Shown here in pieces: positions 41,310 through 50,542 of a DNA stretch of 64,000 nucleotides. A program made the translations under genes and the position numbers. Numbering within the stretch: the stretch's first letter is position 1; each line of letters begins with the position of its first letter. Origin of the DNA: Chitinophagales bacterium (GTDB lineage: Bacteria; Bacteroidota; Bacteroidia; Chitinophagales; Saprospiraceae); NCBI GenBank assembly GCA_017303475.1, contig JAFLBO010000007.1:107501-171500 (forward strand), read 5' to 3'. Below the pieces are notes generated by a model that had not been told where the DNA came from, did no database searches, and saw only the letters and a program-made list of their open reading frames with translations.

Positions 41310-41501
41310 GGACGGGCAAAACGAGGCCCAAAAGTAGGGAAATGTGCGGGTAGTTAGGGAGCCAACATTGTGATTATGAAGTCTTTCCTGAATGCATTCT
41401 CTCGGGTAAAACAAGGGGGCAACTCAGCAAGCGTGCAAACAGTAATTAACCAAAATACTCCATTGAAACTCCTGAATGAAGACCCGTTTTTGATTGTTTA
41501 T

Positions 41502-41532
41502 TTTGCATTAATAACAAAAGGCACTATATTTG
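41502..41532 (+). promoter_or_regulatory. Strong Bacteroidota promoter of the PKD T9SS gene
   Basis: TTTG (41502-41505), a 19-nt spacer and TATATTTG (41525-41532) match the Bacteroidota consensus exactly. Transcription would start near 41539, giving a leader of about 150 nt. The 380-nt gap 41310-41689 is AT-rich and contains no supported gene. Confidence 0.75.
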
Positions 41533-41689
41533 GCGAGGTGATTGCGATTTTAAACAAATATATTTTTAATATTTTAATAAAAATCGTAATTCTTTTTTTG
41601 GCAATTCACGCTTGCAATCCTTTGTGAATCAAGTGAATCCGTCCATTCATCCCTTTTATTCACCCAAATTCCGGCGTAGCCGAGCTACT

Positions 41690-44600
41690 ATGAAAAATCT
41701 TTCCCTATCACTTCCGAAAATTCCGGGAATACTGATTTTTTTATCCCTCCTGCTGATCAACTTCCGCCTGTACGGACAAACATTCCAAACCGCAATTGGT
41801 TTCCCAACGCCTACCGACGAGCGGGGCGCCAGCGGTGTGATAGCCAACAATGGCAATTACATTATACTGGGAGGTAACACCCAGCATCCAAGCGGATTGT
41901 TCAACCCAGCCGGCGATATGCAACTCCTGAGACTCAATCCGTTGGGAAACCTGCTGTTCCCTTCTAAAATTATTGGTCAGGATGTGCAGGAAACTGCCAC
42001 CTGGATAGAAAAAGCCTCGGATTGTGCCGGAAATGCAGGCTATATCATCGCCGGAAATGAGTTCAATGGCGGCAATAACAATATGCTGCTTACCTTCACC
42101 GATGCAGCCGGCAACCCCTTGTGGGTACGCCGCATTGGTACGCCAAATCTCGACGAAAAAAGCGCCTGTGTAAAACCGGACGGCGTCGGAAATTTTATTC
42201 TGGTGGGCACAAAAACCAATACCGGAACGGGCAATTCCGTCATTCAGGCGGTGAAAACCGATTGCGCGGGCAATCTGCTCTGGGAGCAAAACTACAGTCT
42301 CAATCTGGCCCTCACGGCAGCTTCCGTAACCACATTCGCCACTTTCCAAACGGCTTGTCTTAACCTGCCAAACGAATACTTTATTACCGGCAAGGTAGCT
42401 GCTTCTGCAGCCGGTAATGAAGAGGTATTTATCTTGAGTGTAAATGCCTCCACAGGGTCGGTTTCCTGGATGAAAACCTATGATATCGCACCCGGCGCCG
42501 ACGATGTAGCCACCTGTATTCAGGGCAATTGCGGCACTGCAGCTCCGGCCACCGGAAGTTTATGGATTGCCGGATACTCTCTCGACAATACCGGAGGCAG
42601 CGACCCCCGTAAGGTGATGGCCATGCAAACCGATATGAACGGGAATCCAAATTGGGCCAATCTGTACGATATTCAGAACAGTACGCTGGAATTGAGCACT
42701 CATTTTCAGTTTGCGGCAAACAACAAACTGGTACTGACCGGCAAAGCCGAAGACCCGGGCGTGAGCGACCCGCCGGAAAACGGACAGTGTATGCTCATGC
42801 GCATAAACGATGACGGCACTTCAGTGGACTGGACACGGGTGTACGAAATGGGCTATGCCTCCCAGGGAAACAGGGTGGAGCCCAATGCAGGCGATGAATA
42901 TTTCATTACTGGCCATACCTATGAAATCATCCAGCCTCACGTTTTTGACTACAATATCCTGGCCATCAAGACCGACAAATTGGGACAAACAGACATTGAG
43001 TGTCACCACTCGCCGGACACAAAAATTCTCCCGCAACAACCACTGGCCGTTCCTGTTCAGCCAACCCCCATAACGCCACAGGATTTTTTCACGTCCAGTC
43101 TGAACACGGTTTTATACGATGACAAACAGACTTTTTGCCAAAATAGCAACCCAGTGGACCCCTGCGACACATTGGGTCTGAATGCCAATTTCAGCTATAC
43201 GGTAAGTGGGAATACAGCAACCTTTACAGACCTCTCCACCATAGGCAGCGGCTCCATTTTTTCCTGGAACTGGAGTTTCGGTGACGCCGGAACCAGCAAT
43301 CTTCAAAATCCGGTGCATACCTACGCGGGCCCGGGAGCTTATGTTGTATGCCTCATTGTGGCGGGAGGAAATGCCGGTGTCTTGTGCCGCGATACGATCT
43401 GTTTCGATATTATTATTCAAAACCCGCCGTTTGACCCCTGCGATTCGATTAACCTGAATGCCAATTTCAGCTATACGGTGAGTGGGAATACAGCAACCTT
43501 TACCGACCTCTCTACTATTGGCAGCGGCTCCATTTTTTCCTGGAACTGGAGTTTCGGAGATGCCGGAACCAGCAATCTGCAAAACCCGGTGCATACCTAC
43601 GCGGGCCCGGGAGCTTATGTGGCCTGCCTCATTGTGACCGGTGGAAATGCCGTTGCTCTATGCCACGATACGATCTGTTTCGACATTATTATTGAAGATA
43701 TACCCGTTGATCCTTGCGATTCTGTGGGTTTGGTGGCCAATTTTTCTGCATCTGTAAGTGGAAACACGGTGAATTTCACCGACTTGTCGACCATCGTAAG
43801 CGGTACCATCTTCAACTGGGCCTGGAACTTTGGAGATGCCGGCACCAGTTTCGTGCAAAACCCAACGCATACCTATTCCAACACCGGCGTGTACACTGTT
43901 TGTCTGGTGGTATACGCCTACGGTATCTCGTCGGCAACCATGTGTGTGGATACTTTTTGTCAGGATGTAACGATTGACCAACTGACCGACGGGTGTCTGT
44001 GTGATTCAAGCTTTTTTGCCGATGTGGCAGCCGGGTTTACCACCACCGGAAGTAATCCGATCGGGTTCACGCCGGTGGCACTGGATACTTGCGACAAAGT
44101 GCAATGGATTTGGGGCGACGGATCGCCCAACAGCAATTCGGTAGCCAACAATACCGTATTCCACACCTATGCGGTAGGAGGCGTCTATTTTGTGTGCATG
44201 ATAGTAACCAGGACCTCTATAGATGGTATGACCTGTGTTTTTGAATTCTGTAAACAGATACAGGTGCCCGATCCAATGCTTTGTGATGACAATATTGTGC
44301 TAAACGGCGATTTCACGGCAGGGCTACTGCCTGGCAACCTGGGCGGGCCGGGCAATGTGAACAACTGGACCGTTTGGACCAACACCCCACAGGTTATTGT
44401 AGGCGACACCTGTCAGGAAGCCGGCGCCATTCAGGGCTGGGGCAATCAGGTGGTAGGAGAAGCCATTCAGCAGCCGGTTGCTTTTGCTTTGGGGGGTATT
44501 TACGAGGTTACATTCTGTGGCAAATGGCTGAATACAGTCCAAGACAGTGTTCGGTTCCGTTTCCGGGCTTCTACCGGGCTACCGGGCAGTTATTTTAACT

Positions 44601-45076
44601 GTACCGGCGCCTGCGACGAAATATACCTTTCACCCGTTCTGACCACCAATTGGGTAACCTATACCTCTGCCCCATGGACGTCCACGCAGAACTTCAACAC
44701 ACTCACTATCAGTGTGTGGAACAATTACAATGTCAACGACGGCGCGTTTGTATCCTGGGCACGCCTGGATGATGTTTGTATCCGGAGGATAGGCACCAGC
44801 GCTGTGTTTGAACCGGATGCGGCAATGAGCGCCAGGGTTTTCCCCAATCCTACGGACGGCAATGCCACGCTTGCCTTTGAACTGTCACGCGCACAAACAT
44901 GCAGGTACAAACTCCTGGATCTTTCCGGAAGAGTAGTTCTGAACCGGGAATTTGATGGAAGCGCCGGGGAAAATCAGGTGCGTATTCCCATGGAAGGACT
45001 GGCTCAGGGGCTTTATTTGCTTGATTTTTATACTGAACAGGGAAGAATGCAGGTGCGGGTGGTGTTGATGGAGTAG
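41690..45076 (+). CDS. Large T9SS surface protein with PKD repeats
   Basis: The 1128-aa protein has a signal peptide (LSLSLPKIPGILIFLSLLLI ... RLYG, before QTF). A propeller-like N-terminal half with repeated 'IxTDxxGNxxW' strands covers about 30-470. Three tandem PKD-type units of 92 residues follow (about 490-765: FTDLSTIGSGSIFSWNWSFG, then GDAGTSNLQNPVHTY), with a fourth divergent PKD (WIWGDGSPNSNS). A carbohydrate-binding-like domain (about 860-1040) and a T9SS type A sorting domain (VFPNPTDGNATLAFEL, LLDLSGRV, LAQGLYLLDFY) end the protein. It should be exported through the Por system and anchored on the surface, probably as an adhesin. The start is taken at the signal peptide. Confidence 0.9.
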   Translation: MKNLSLSLPKIPGILIFLSLLLINFRLYGQTFQTAIGFPTPTDERGASGVIANNGNYIILGGNTQHPSGLFNPAGDMQLLRLNPLGNLLFPSKIIGQDVQETATWIEKASDCAGNAGYIIAGNEFNGGNNNMLLTFTDAAGNPLWVRRIGTPNLDEKSACVKPDGVGNFILVGTKTNTGTGNSVIQAVKTDCAGNLLWEQNYSLNLALTAASVTTFATFQTACLNLPNEYFITGKVAASAAGNEEVFILSVNASTGSVSWMKTYDIAPGADDVATCIQGNCGTAAPATGSLWIAGYSLDNTGGSDPRKVMAMQTDMNGNPNWANLYDIQNSTLELSTHFQFAANNKLVLTGKAEDPGVSDPPENGQCMLMRINDDGTSVDWTRVYEMGYASQGNRVEPNAGDEYFITGHTYEIIQPHVFDYNILAIKTDKLGQTDIECHHSPDTKILPQQPLAVPVQPTPITPQDFFTSSLNTVLYDDKQTFCQNSNPVDPCDTLGLNANFSYTVSGNTATFTDLSTIGSGSIFSWNWSFGDAGTSNLQNPVHTYAGPGAYVVCLIVAGGNAGVLCRDTICFDIIIQNPPFDPCDSINLNANFSYTVSGNTATFTDLSTIGSGSIFSWNWSFGDAGTSNLQNPVHTYAGPGAYVACLIVTGGNAVALCHDTICFDIIIEDIPVDPCDSVGLVANFSASVSGNTVNFTDLSTIVSGTIFNWAWNFGDAGTSFVQNPTHTYSNTGVYTVCLVVYAYGISSATMCVDTFCQDVTIDQLTDGCLCDSSFFADVAAGFTTTGSNPIGFTPVALDTCDKVQWIWGDGSPNSNSVANNTVFHTYAVGGVYFVCMIVTRTSIDGMTCVFEFCKQIQVPDPMLCDDNIVLNGDFTAGLLPGNLGGPGNVNNWTVWTNTPQVIVGDTCQEAGAIQGWGNQVVGEAIQQPVAFALGGIYEVTFCGKWLNTVQDSVRFRFRASTGLPGSYFNCTGACDEIYLSPVLTTNWVTYTSAPWTSTQNFNTLTISVWNNYNVNDGAFVSWARLDDVCIRRIGTSAVFEPDAAMSARVFPNPTDGNATLAFELSRAQTCRYKLLDLSGRVVLNREFDGSAGENQVRIPMEGLAQGLYLLDFYTEQGRMQVRVVLME
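43157..43984 (+). repeat. Three 276-bp tandem PKD-coding units, the first two nearly identical
   Basis: Units begin at 43157, 43433 and 43709, each 276 bp (92 codons), all starting at GA(C/T)CC(C/T)TGCGA. Units 1 and 2 share long identical runs such as the block from GGCAGCGGCTCCATTTTTTC onward. Unit 3 has diverged. Recent duplication or gene conversion between units 1 and 2 is likely. Confidence 0.85.
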
Positions 45077-45206
45077 ATGTGGAAGAGGTTTAGGCCTCGG
45101 ATAGATTAAAAATTTGCCTTATTTGTGGAACTGGCTGAACAAAACATGTGTTTGGGCAAACATTCCAAATTGCGAAACAAATCCACATTAAAAGGCAAAT
45201 CAAGTT

Positions 45207-45638
45207 ATGAAATTATCTAAAGCACTTAGCGACAAGAATCGGCTTGCCAGAAAAATCAAAGAGCTTCAACAAAAGATTGAGGCCAATAACAGCTATATAA
45301 AAGGCAATACACCAGCCTATAAGGTTGCAGATTTGCTAGGTGAGCTGGAAACTGCCATCAACGAACTCACTGCCCTAAAAACCAACATTCAGAAGGCAAA
45401 TCAACCCGTACAGGATAAAATATTCAGGCTCGCTGAGCTCAAATCATTTGCAGCTTTCCTGAGAAGACTAAAAATCAAGGAGGGTAAAATTCTGGAAGAA
45501 CGCTGGAATGCAGAAGTCAGAGAATGGGAGTCCGGAATGGGAACTGTTGATCGGGATAAGTTGCTCGAAAAAACAGAAAAGGAAATTGAAACGATACAGG
45601 TTGAACTGGATAAGTTCAATTTTGAAACAGAGGTATAA
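45207..45638 (+). CDS. DIP1984 family (DUF6847) coiled-coil protein
   Basis: The 143-aa protein is predicted helical with heptad-like stretches: KLSKALSDKNRLARKIKELQ, AYKVADLLGELETAINELTA and LEKTEKEIETIQVELDKFN. The opening, with LSxxNRLxRKIKELxxKI and the conserved ALKTNIQKAN-like segment, fits the DIP1984 family, whose function is unknown. It stands alone on the edge of the defence-type island, 130 nt after the PKD gene, without a clear promoter. It may belong to the island or to the core genome. Confidence 0.7.
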   Translation: MKLSKALSDKNRLARKIKELQQKIEANNSYIKGNTPAYKVADLLGELETAINELTALKTNIQKANQPVQDKIFRLAELKSFAAFLRRLKIKEGKILEERWNAEVREWESGMGTVDRDKLLEKTEKEIETIQVELDKFNFETEV

Positions 45639-45905
45639 CGCACGCTTTACATAAAAGGAGAACTTGGAAAGATCTTATCCTGAAAAGTCTGCCACCTGTT
45701 CTGATATTGATATAACACGGGGAATGCATAAGCGCCGCAAGGTGATCAAGATTCAAGGTAATCCCTGGTTATTCATTACTGAAGGTTTAAGCTTCATTAT
45801 TCACGATAAATCGGCTGATCACTTTCATATAAATTGAGTACAAGTTCTCTGATTTTGTTGTTGTTGTGCTACAGGAAAATGTTCGGAATGTCCCAAACAT
45901 TACGT

Positions 45906-45935
45906 CTTGAAATACTAATAAAAGTAGTAACTTTG
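45906..45935 (+). promoter_or_regulatory. Promoter of the unknown-PIN gene pair
   Basis: CTTG (45906-45909), an 18-nt spacer and an exact TAACTTTG (45928-45935) lie just before the GTG start at 45955, giving a leader of only about 12 nt. The rest of the gap 45639-45954 shows no gene and no strong repeat. Confidence 0.6.
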
Positions 45936-45954
45936 ATCTATAATCACTTCTTCT

Positions 45955-46734
45955 GTGGAACCAACCGGGCAAATTAACATTAGCATCAAAGGCAAAAAAG
46001 GCAATATTGACCTTAAGCCAGAGAATTATGATATTCGGGAATTGATCGAATTCCTGAAGCAAGTGGAGCATTTGCTCTTTTCCAACAAAAAAGACCGTTC
46101 AATAACATCATACCATGTGGAAGAGGGCTCGGTAAGACATGTTATCACCACTTCCATGCAGGCAGTTGTAGCTTTTAACGCTATATTGGCACAGATAAAG
46201 TCCGAAAACAACTTCATTAACTTCCTGGAACCCACCACTGCCGGAGCCTTTGAGTCATTTCAAAAAGAGGCCGAAAAAAACGATTACACGTATCTCATTT
46301 CTACCTCTATCTCGGAAGAAACTGCTCTGACCATTAATAAGGAAACCCGTTTCATTAGATCAGAAGATGTTTGGGTAGATGCTGAATTTTATTTTTACGG
46401 AGAGATCGTAGACGCTGGCGGAAAAGGCTCTGCCAACGTTCATTTAGATACCAAGGATTATGGTTTGCTTAAAATCAGTGCTGCAAAATCCTTATTGGCA
46501 GCATATGAAGGTAACCCGCTATATAAACCCTATGGGGTAAGGGCAAAGGGGAAACAAAATGTCAGATCCGGGGAATTAGATAAAAACAGCCTGGAATTAA
46601 TTGACATCATCGATTACAACCCGTCCTACAAGGAAGACTATATCAAAGGTTTAATCAAAAAAGCCAAAAAAAGCTGGGAAGATGTCCCAGATGCCGACGA
46701 GTGGCTCCAAAATATAAGAGGATATGGATCGTAA
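45955..46734 (+). CDS. Unknown protein paired with a PIN nuclease (candidate antitoxin or sensor)
   Basis: The 259-aa protein starts at GTG. It has no signal peptide or transmembrane segment. The order is a strand pair (INISIKGKKGNIDLKPE), helices (IRELIEFLKQVEHLLFS), a hydrophobic helical segment (ITTSMQAVVAFNAILAQI), and an all-beta C-terminal half (VWVDAEFYFYGEIVDAGGKG, then SANVHLDTKDYGLLKIS) ending in YNPSYKEDYIKGLIKKAKKS. I do not recognise a named family. The gene overlaps the PIN gene by 11 nt, so the two must be cotranscribed and translationally coupled. This layout is that of a two-gene toxin-antitoxin-like unit, but the protein is much larger than usual VapB-type antitoxins. Confidence 0.75.
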   Translation: MEPTGQINISIKGKKGNIDLKPENYDIRELIEFLKQVEHLLFSNKKDRSITSYHVEEGSVRHVITTSMQAVVAFNAILAQIKSENNFINFLEPTTAGAFESFQKEAEKNDYTYLISTSISEETALTINKETRFIRSEDVWVDAEFYFYGEIVDAGGKGSANVHLDTKDYGLLKISAAKSLLAAYEGNPLYKPYGVRAKGKQNVRSGELDKNSLELIDIIDYNPSYKEDYIKGLIKKAKKSWEDVPDADEWLQNIRGYGS

Positions 46735-47206
46735 TTGTATCTTTTTAGATACCAGTTTTTTTATTAGATTACTAAATGAAAAAGACCCTCTGCATGAAAA
46801 TGCACTTGGTTACTATATTTATTTTCTGGAGAAAAACTACATCTTAAAAACCTCTACGATCTCCATTGCGGAATACTGTGTAAAGGGATCTCTGGACGAA
46901 TTGCCCTTGCAAGATGTCCAAATCCTTCCATTCAACATTAAACATGCTGAAAAGGCCGGATTTCTGGCATCTATTGTTTTTAACAACCGCGATACGGTGG
47001 ATTTACCTGACAGAAAGATCATTCCCAATGACACAAAACTATTTGCTCAGGCCGATTTGGAAACAAACACCGTTCAGTTTGCTACCTCCGACGAAAGTTG
47101 CATGAAAGTGTTCCGGCTGCTTCAGGAAAAATGTGGGTTACAATTTTCCATTCTAAACATTAGAAAACCCTTCCATGAGGCGTTTGGCTTGTTGGATTTG
47201 AGGTGA
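46724..47206 (+). CDS. PIN domain ribonuclease (VapC-like)
   Basis: The 160-aa protein has the PIN acidic set: Asp9 in IFLDTSFFIRLLNE, Glu50 in STISIAEYC, Asp103 in IPNDTKLFAQAD and Asp123 in ATSDES. PIN proteins bind Mg and cut RNA, commonly as toxins. It overlaps the preceding unknown gene by 11 nt and its 3' end overlaps that of the convergent mcrC by 54 nt. The length is slightly above a typical VapC. Base composition is AT-richer than the genes left of 45 kb. Confidence 0.87.
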   Translation: MDRNCIFLDTSFFIRLLNEKDPLHENALGYYIYFLEKNYILKTSTISIAEYCVKGSLDELPLQDVQILPFNIKHAEKAGFLASIVFNNRDTVDLPDRKIIPNDTKLFAQADLETNTVQFATSDESCMKVFRLLQEKCGLQFSILNIRKPFHEAFGLLDLR

Positions 47207-48475
47207 GTCGGAACTATCTCCCTCCAACCCCTCTATCACAAATCTTCCAAAGTCCATATTCACCCTCCTTTTCACCGTACCACCAGTTAAAATATCCACC
47301 TTGGCAACAATACATTCGCATTGTTCAGTGCTACCGGGTATTTTATAGGTTCCAGCTTTTTTCTGGAAAGGATCTCCTGATTCATTCAGCGGATAAAGTA
47401 ACACTCCCTTATTAGAGCTCCAGTGCTTATTATAGACAAATATCTGCTTCAAATCATCGTCGGAGGGCACAAAACCGTTAGGCGTTTTCCATTTGGTATC
47501 GATGATAACAGTTTTACCGTCAGGCGTTTTTACAACTATATCTGGCTTGATCCATTTTTGATTGGATTCTGACTGCCAAAAAACCACTCTGTTCTGACGT
47601 GAAATACCCCAGCCCGGCTCCATTACGGCACGAAGGCGGCGGAAACAAAACTCCTCCCACAATTCATTCATATCAAATAAAATAGCCAATACCTGATGCC
47701 GCCCATTGCGGATATCAGGACGGTAATTGAGCAAAAGCATGGCAGCCATTTCCAATGCTTCCCGATAGCGGGTGGTTTTGCGGTCAAACACAAGCTGCTG
47801 GAAAGTTTCAGCGGTTACCGGAATGTCCTGCATTTCCGGAAAATCGAGCAACAAGCGGGATAGCTTATCGCGAATACCCGTATTGGTTGTAAGATTGGGA
47901 ATAATGTTTAATGCTTTGTACAAGAGCTGATTGAATCGATTCTCTCTGTCATAAATGGTATGATCCGTGAAAAAACGCTCCTGATGAACCAAATTATGCC
48001 GGATTTGCCGGGTAAAATTCAATTTACCCTTCCACACATGCAGGTTACTACTCTCCTGACGGTATTTTTTCACCAGCCCCTCGTGCAAGATCGCTTCACA
48101 GGCCTGAAGGTACAACTCCACGTATGCCTCTAGAATAGAGTTCGGTTTATGTCTAAGCGCAGCTTTTTCATGGGCAAAAACCTGCATCCACCGGCACTCT
48201 CGCAACATATCCAACAGTACCGCCTGCCAATCAGCTTTTTCACCACCCATGCGATCAATTTTGGGTAAAACCTCAATGGTGAGGTTTCCTACCTGAATCA
48301 CGCCCACATATTCACTGAACTTTACACCATTGGGAAGCAACGTTAAAAAGCGATCCTTATACTTTTCGTTGTACTCGCCTATAGCTCGCCAATGAGCACG
48401 TGTAAATAACCCATCATCGTCCACCATGAGGCGATCGTGCTCAAAACATTGTATGACCGGGCAATTTCGGAGCAT
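47153..48475 (-). CDS. mcrC: McrC-family endonuclease subunit of an McrBC-type restriction system
   Basis: The 440-aa protein has the McrC N-terminal pattern (YVGVIQVGNLTIEVLPKI) and a C-terminal PD-(D/E)xK nuclease: KPDIVVKTPDG followed by VIIDTKWK near 315-335. In McrBC systems McrC joins the McrB GTPase ring and cuts DNA that carries modified cytosines. It follows mcrB by 10 nt, and its 3' end overlaps the PIN gene by 54 nt in convergent orientation. The catalytic residues appear intact. Confidence 0.93.
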   Translation of the reverse strand: MLRNCPVIQCFEHDRLMVDDDGLFTRAHWRAIGEYNEKYKDRFLTLLPNGVKFSEYVGVIQVGNLTIEVLPKIDRMGGEKADWQAVLLDMLRECRWMQVFAHEKAALRHKPNSILEAYVELYLQACEAILHEGLVKKYRQESSNLHVWKGKLNFTRQIRHNLVHQERFFTDHTIYDRENRFNQLLYKALNIIPNLTTNTGIRDKLSRLLLDFPEMQDIPVTAETFQQLVFDRKTTRYREALEMAAMLLLNYRPDIRNGRHQVLAILFDMNELWEEFCFRRLRAVMEPGWGISRQNRVVFWQSESNQKWIKPDIVVKTPDGKTVIIDTKWKTPNGFVPSDDDLKQIFVYNKHWSSNKGVLLYPLNESGDPFQKKAGTYKIPGSTEQCECIVAKVDILTGGTVKRRVNMDFGRFVIEGLEGDSSDSPQIQQAKRLMEGFSNV

Positions 48476-48485
48476 ATTGACTCGG

Positions 48486-50378
48486 TTATATAGATGTAAA
48501 ATCCCAATCAGCTTCGGGCTTTATCACAAACTCCTTAAGATCTTTATATTCCTCAGCCAACCCGGAGCCATTTTTCAGCGCGGCGAACAGTTTTTGTGAG
48601 TCAACTGTTTTTGCTTCCACAAACCCATCGCCCAATACCAGCCCTATTTTCTCATAATCCTGATAGAAAAATTCCTGAAGGAGTGGGATTATTTTGTTCC
48701 GGAACACTGTTTTCAAGCCTTCCAGATCTTCTACGCCCATAAGCCAGGCATGTCCAATGGTGTGGTCTGCATCAATAAGAACAGCGAGCCGTTCATTGAT
48801 TTTTTTGAGCATGCTCTGGAGGTCAATGGAGGTGCCTGCAACGATTGCCGGTGCTATCTTTTGAGGATCAGGTTTCATGTGAACAAAAGAAAACCTGCGC
48901 CGCAGAGCAGTATCCAGGGCCTCTACGCTGCGGTCGGCGGTATTCATGGTACCGATAATGTAGAGATTGGGGGGGACTGAGAACTTATCACCGGAATAAG
49001 GAAGTACCACCGAAATGGCATTTTTGGCCCCATCACGCTTATCATCTTCCAGCAAAGTGATCAATTCGCCAAAAATTTGGGAAACGTTGCCCCTATTTAT
49101 TTCATCGATTATGAGAACATAAGGTAATGGCTCTCCTCCTTTTTTGAGGCCCAAATTTTCAATTAGGTACTTGTGAATACCACGAATATAGGTATGATTA
49201 TAAGTACCAGTTAAATTTCCGGTCTCGTGATATCTGCCAATTTGACTGATATTCACCCCATGCCATAGGTCATCCTTAACACGAACTTTAAATGTTGCCC
49301 CTCCCCTGTAAATCACCTCAAAACTAGACCGAGAAGTTGAGATGGTAATCAGTTTTGCCTTTCTCTCATTTTCCGGCTTTGTGGAATCTTCGGTAACCTT
49401 CTCCTCCGCTTCCATCACTTTAAGTTTAAACTCTTCAATAACTTCGTCAAAGTTGCCTAACTGAACATTTGCCTTGTTAGCAATTCTTTTAAATATTCCA
49501 TCTTTTACATCATATTGCATTGGCCTACCATCTTCAGGAGGAAGTGGTTTGATGCCTTCTATAAAGTCCTCATACGCCATACTTTGGTGAAAAGTGCAAA
49601 ATTCTATGCGTCCGGCTTTAACCAAATCATCAAATCTCTTCTTGATATCATTATTGGATTTTTCCCGATCAGCTGCAATAGATTCCACAGTTTGGGTTCC
49701 GCCACTTATTATTGCCAATGCATGATCTACCGTTCTATATGTTTTACCGGTACCTGGTGGTCCATAAAGAATGGTATTCAATGCGTTTGAAACTCGACTT
49801 TCTGAATTTTTCATGGCTTTATTTTTTCCCAATGTTGATTTTTCAGAAGTATTTGGAGTGTTAGGGTTAACCTCCGCGGCAATGCTTTCGTACTTAGGAA
49901 TTAGCGCCTTTACATTTGGCATAATCAACTGTACAAGACTTTCCCAATCTTTTGGGAATTGATCATTTACAGGAATTCTGGTTCGGGTTGCTTGTAAAAT
50001 TTGATCCCTCTGAGCCTCAAAAGGATTGTCTTCTGCTTTTGCATTGATGTCAATCTCTAAACTCAAATAGGGCTGGTTAGTCAAATTGTGAAATGCTACC
50101 TTGATAAAAAGTGTTCCATCAGGATAAAATCCCTCCGGTGCAAATCCAGCCAACACATATTCTTTAAAAACAATCTTACCACGTCCTTTTTGGGCATTTG
50201 GCTGCTCCTTATAGGTAACAGGTAGCGGCATCGCCAGTTTTTCTGATATCAACCGAATCAGATAATAAAGTTTATCACGTGTATCGTAATACCATGCCGC
50301 TGCTGGATCGCTGGCATCATAGGTAGTTCCGGATTTAGCAGCATAGGCACGCATGCCATCGAAGTCAAAGTAGTTCAT
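48486..50378 (-). CDS. mcrB: McrB-type AAA+ GTPase with an unrecognised N-terminal domain
   Basis: The 630-aa protein has a C-terminal McrB AAA+ module: Walker A YGPPGTGKTYRTVDHA near 205, Walker B LPYVLIIDEINRGNVSQIFG near 415, and the McrB signature GTMNTADRSVEALDTALRRRF near 475. The first 165 residues should form the DNA-reading domain that decides which modification is bound, but I do not recognise it as DUF3578, EVE, B3 or another named reader. McrC follows after 10 nt. The gene is clearly AT-richer than the housekeeping genes, as expected for a transferred defence system. Confidence 0.93.
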   Translation of the reverse strand: MNYFDFDGMRAYAAKSGTTYDASDPAAAWYYDTRDKLYYLIRLISEKLAMPLPVTYKEQPNAQKGRGKIVFKEYVLAGFAPEGFYPDGTLFIKVAFHNLTNQPYLSLEIDINAKAEDNPFEAQRDQILQATRTRIPVNDQFPKDWESLVQLIMPNVKALIPKYESIAAEVNPNTPNTSEKSTLGKNKAMKNSESRVSNALNTILYGPPGTGKTYRTVDHALAIISGGTQTVESIAADREKSNNDIKKRFDDLVKAGRIEFCTFHQSMAYEDFIEGIKPLPPEDGRPMQYDVKDGIFKRIANKANVQLGNFDEVIEEFKLKVMEAEEKVTEDSTKPENERKAKLITISTSRSSFEVIYRGGATFKVRVKDDLWHGVNISQIGRYHETGNLTGTYNHTYIRGIHKYLIENLGLKKGGEPLPYVLIIDEINRGNVSQIFGELITLLEDDKRDGAKNAISVVLPYSGDKFSVPPNLYIIGTMNTADRSVEALDTALRRRFSFVHMKPDPQKIAPAIVAGTSIDLQSMLKKINERLAVLIDADHTIGHAWLMGVEDLEGLKTVFRNKIIPLLQEFFYQDYEKIGLVLGDGFVEAKTVDSQKLFAALKNGSGLAEEYKDLKEFVIKPEADWDFTSI

Positions 50379-50542
50379 ACATTAATTCATTAAGGTCATC
50401 GTCTCTTGTATTTCCTCCGGATCTCCATTCCATTCTCTACCCAATAATACCCGGCCATTTGCTTTTTTGCTTCGGCGCACTCCATTCTATTTTTGAGTAC
50501 TTCATTTCTCGAAGTTTAAAACGAAATCGTTTTAGCCTTCCT

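Noticed and set aside
41370..41627. 85-aa plus-strand frame before the PKD gene
   Set aside because: It overlaps the promoter of the PKD gene and is AT-rich without family features.
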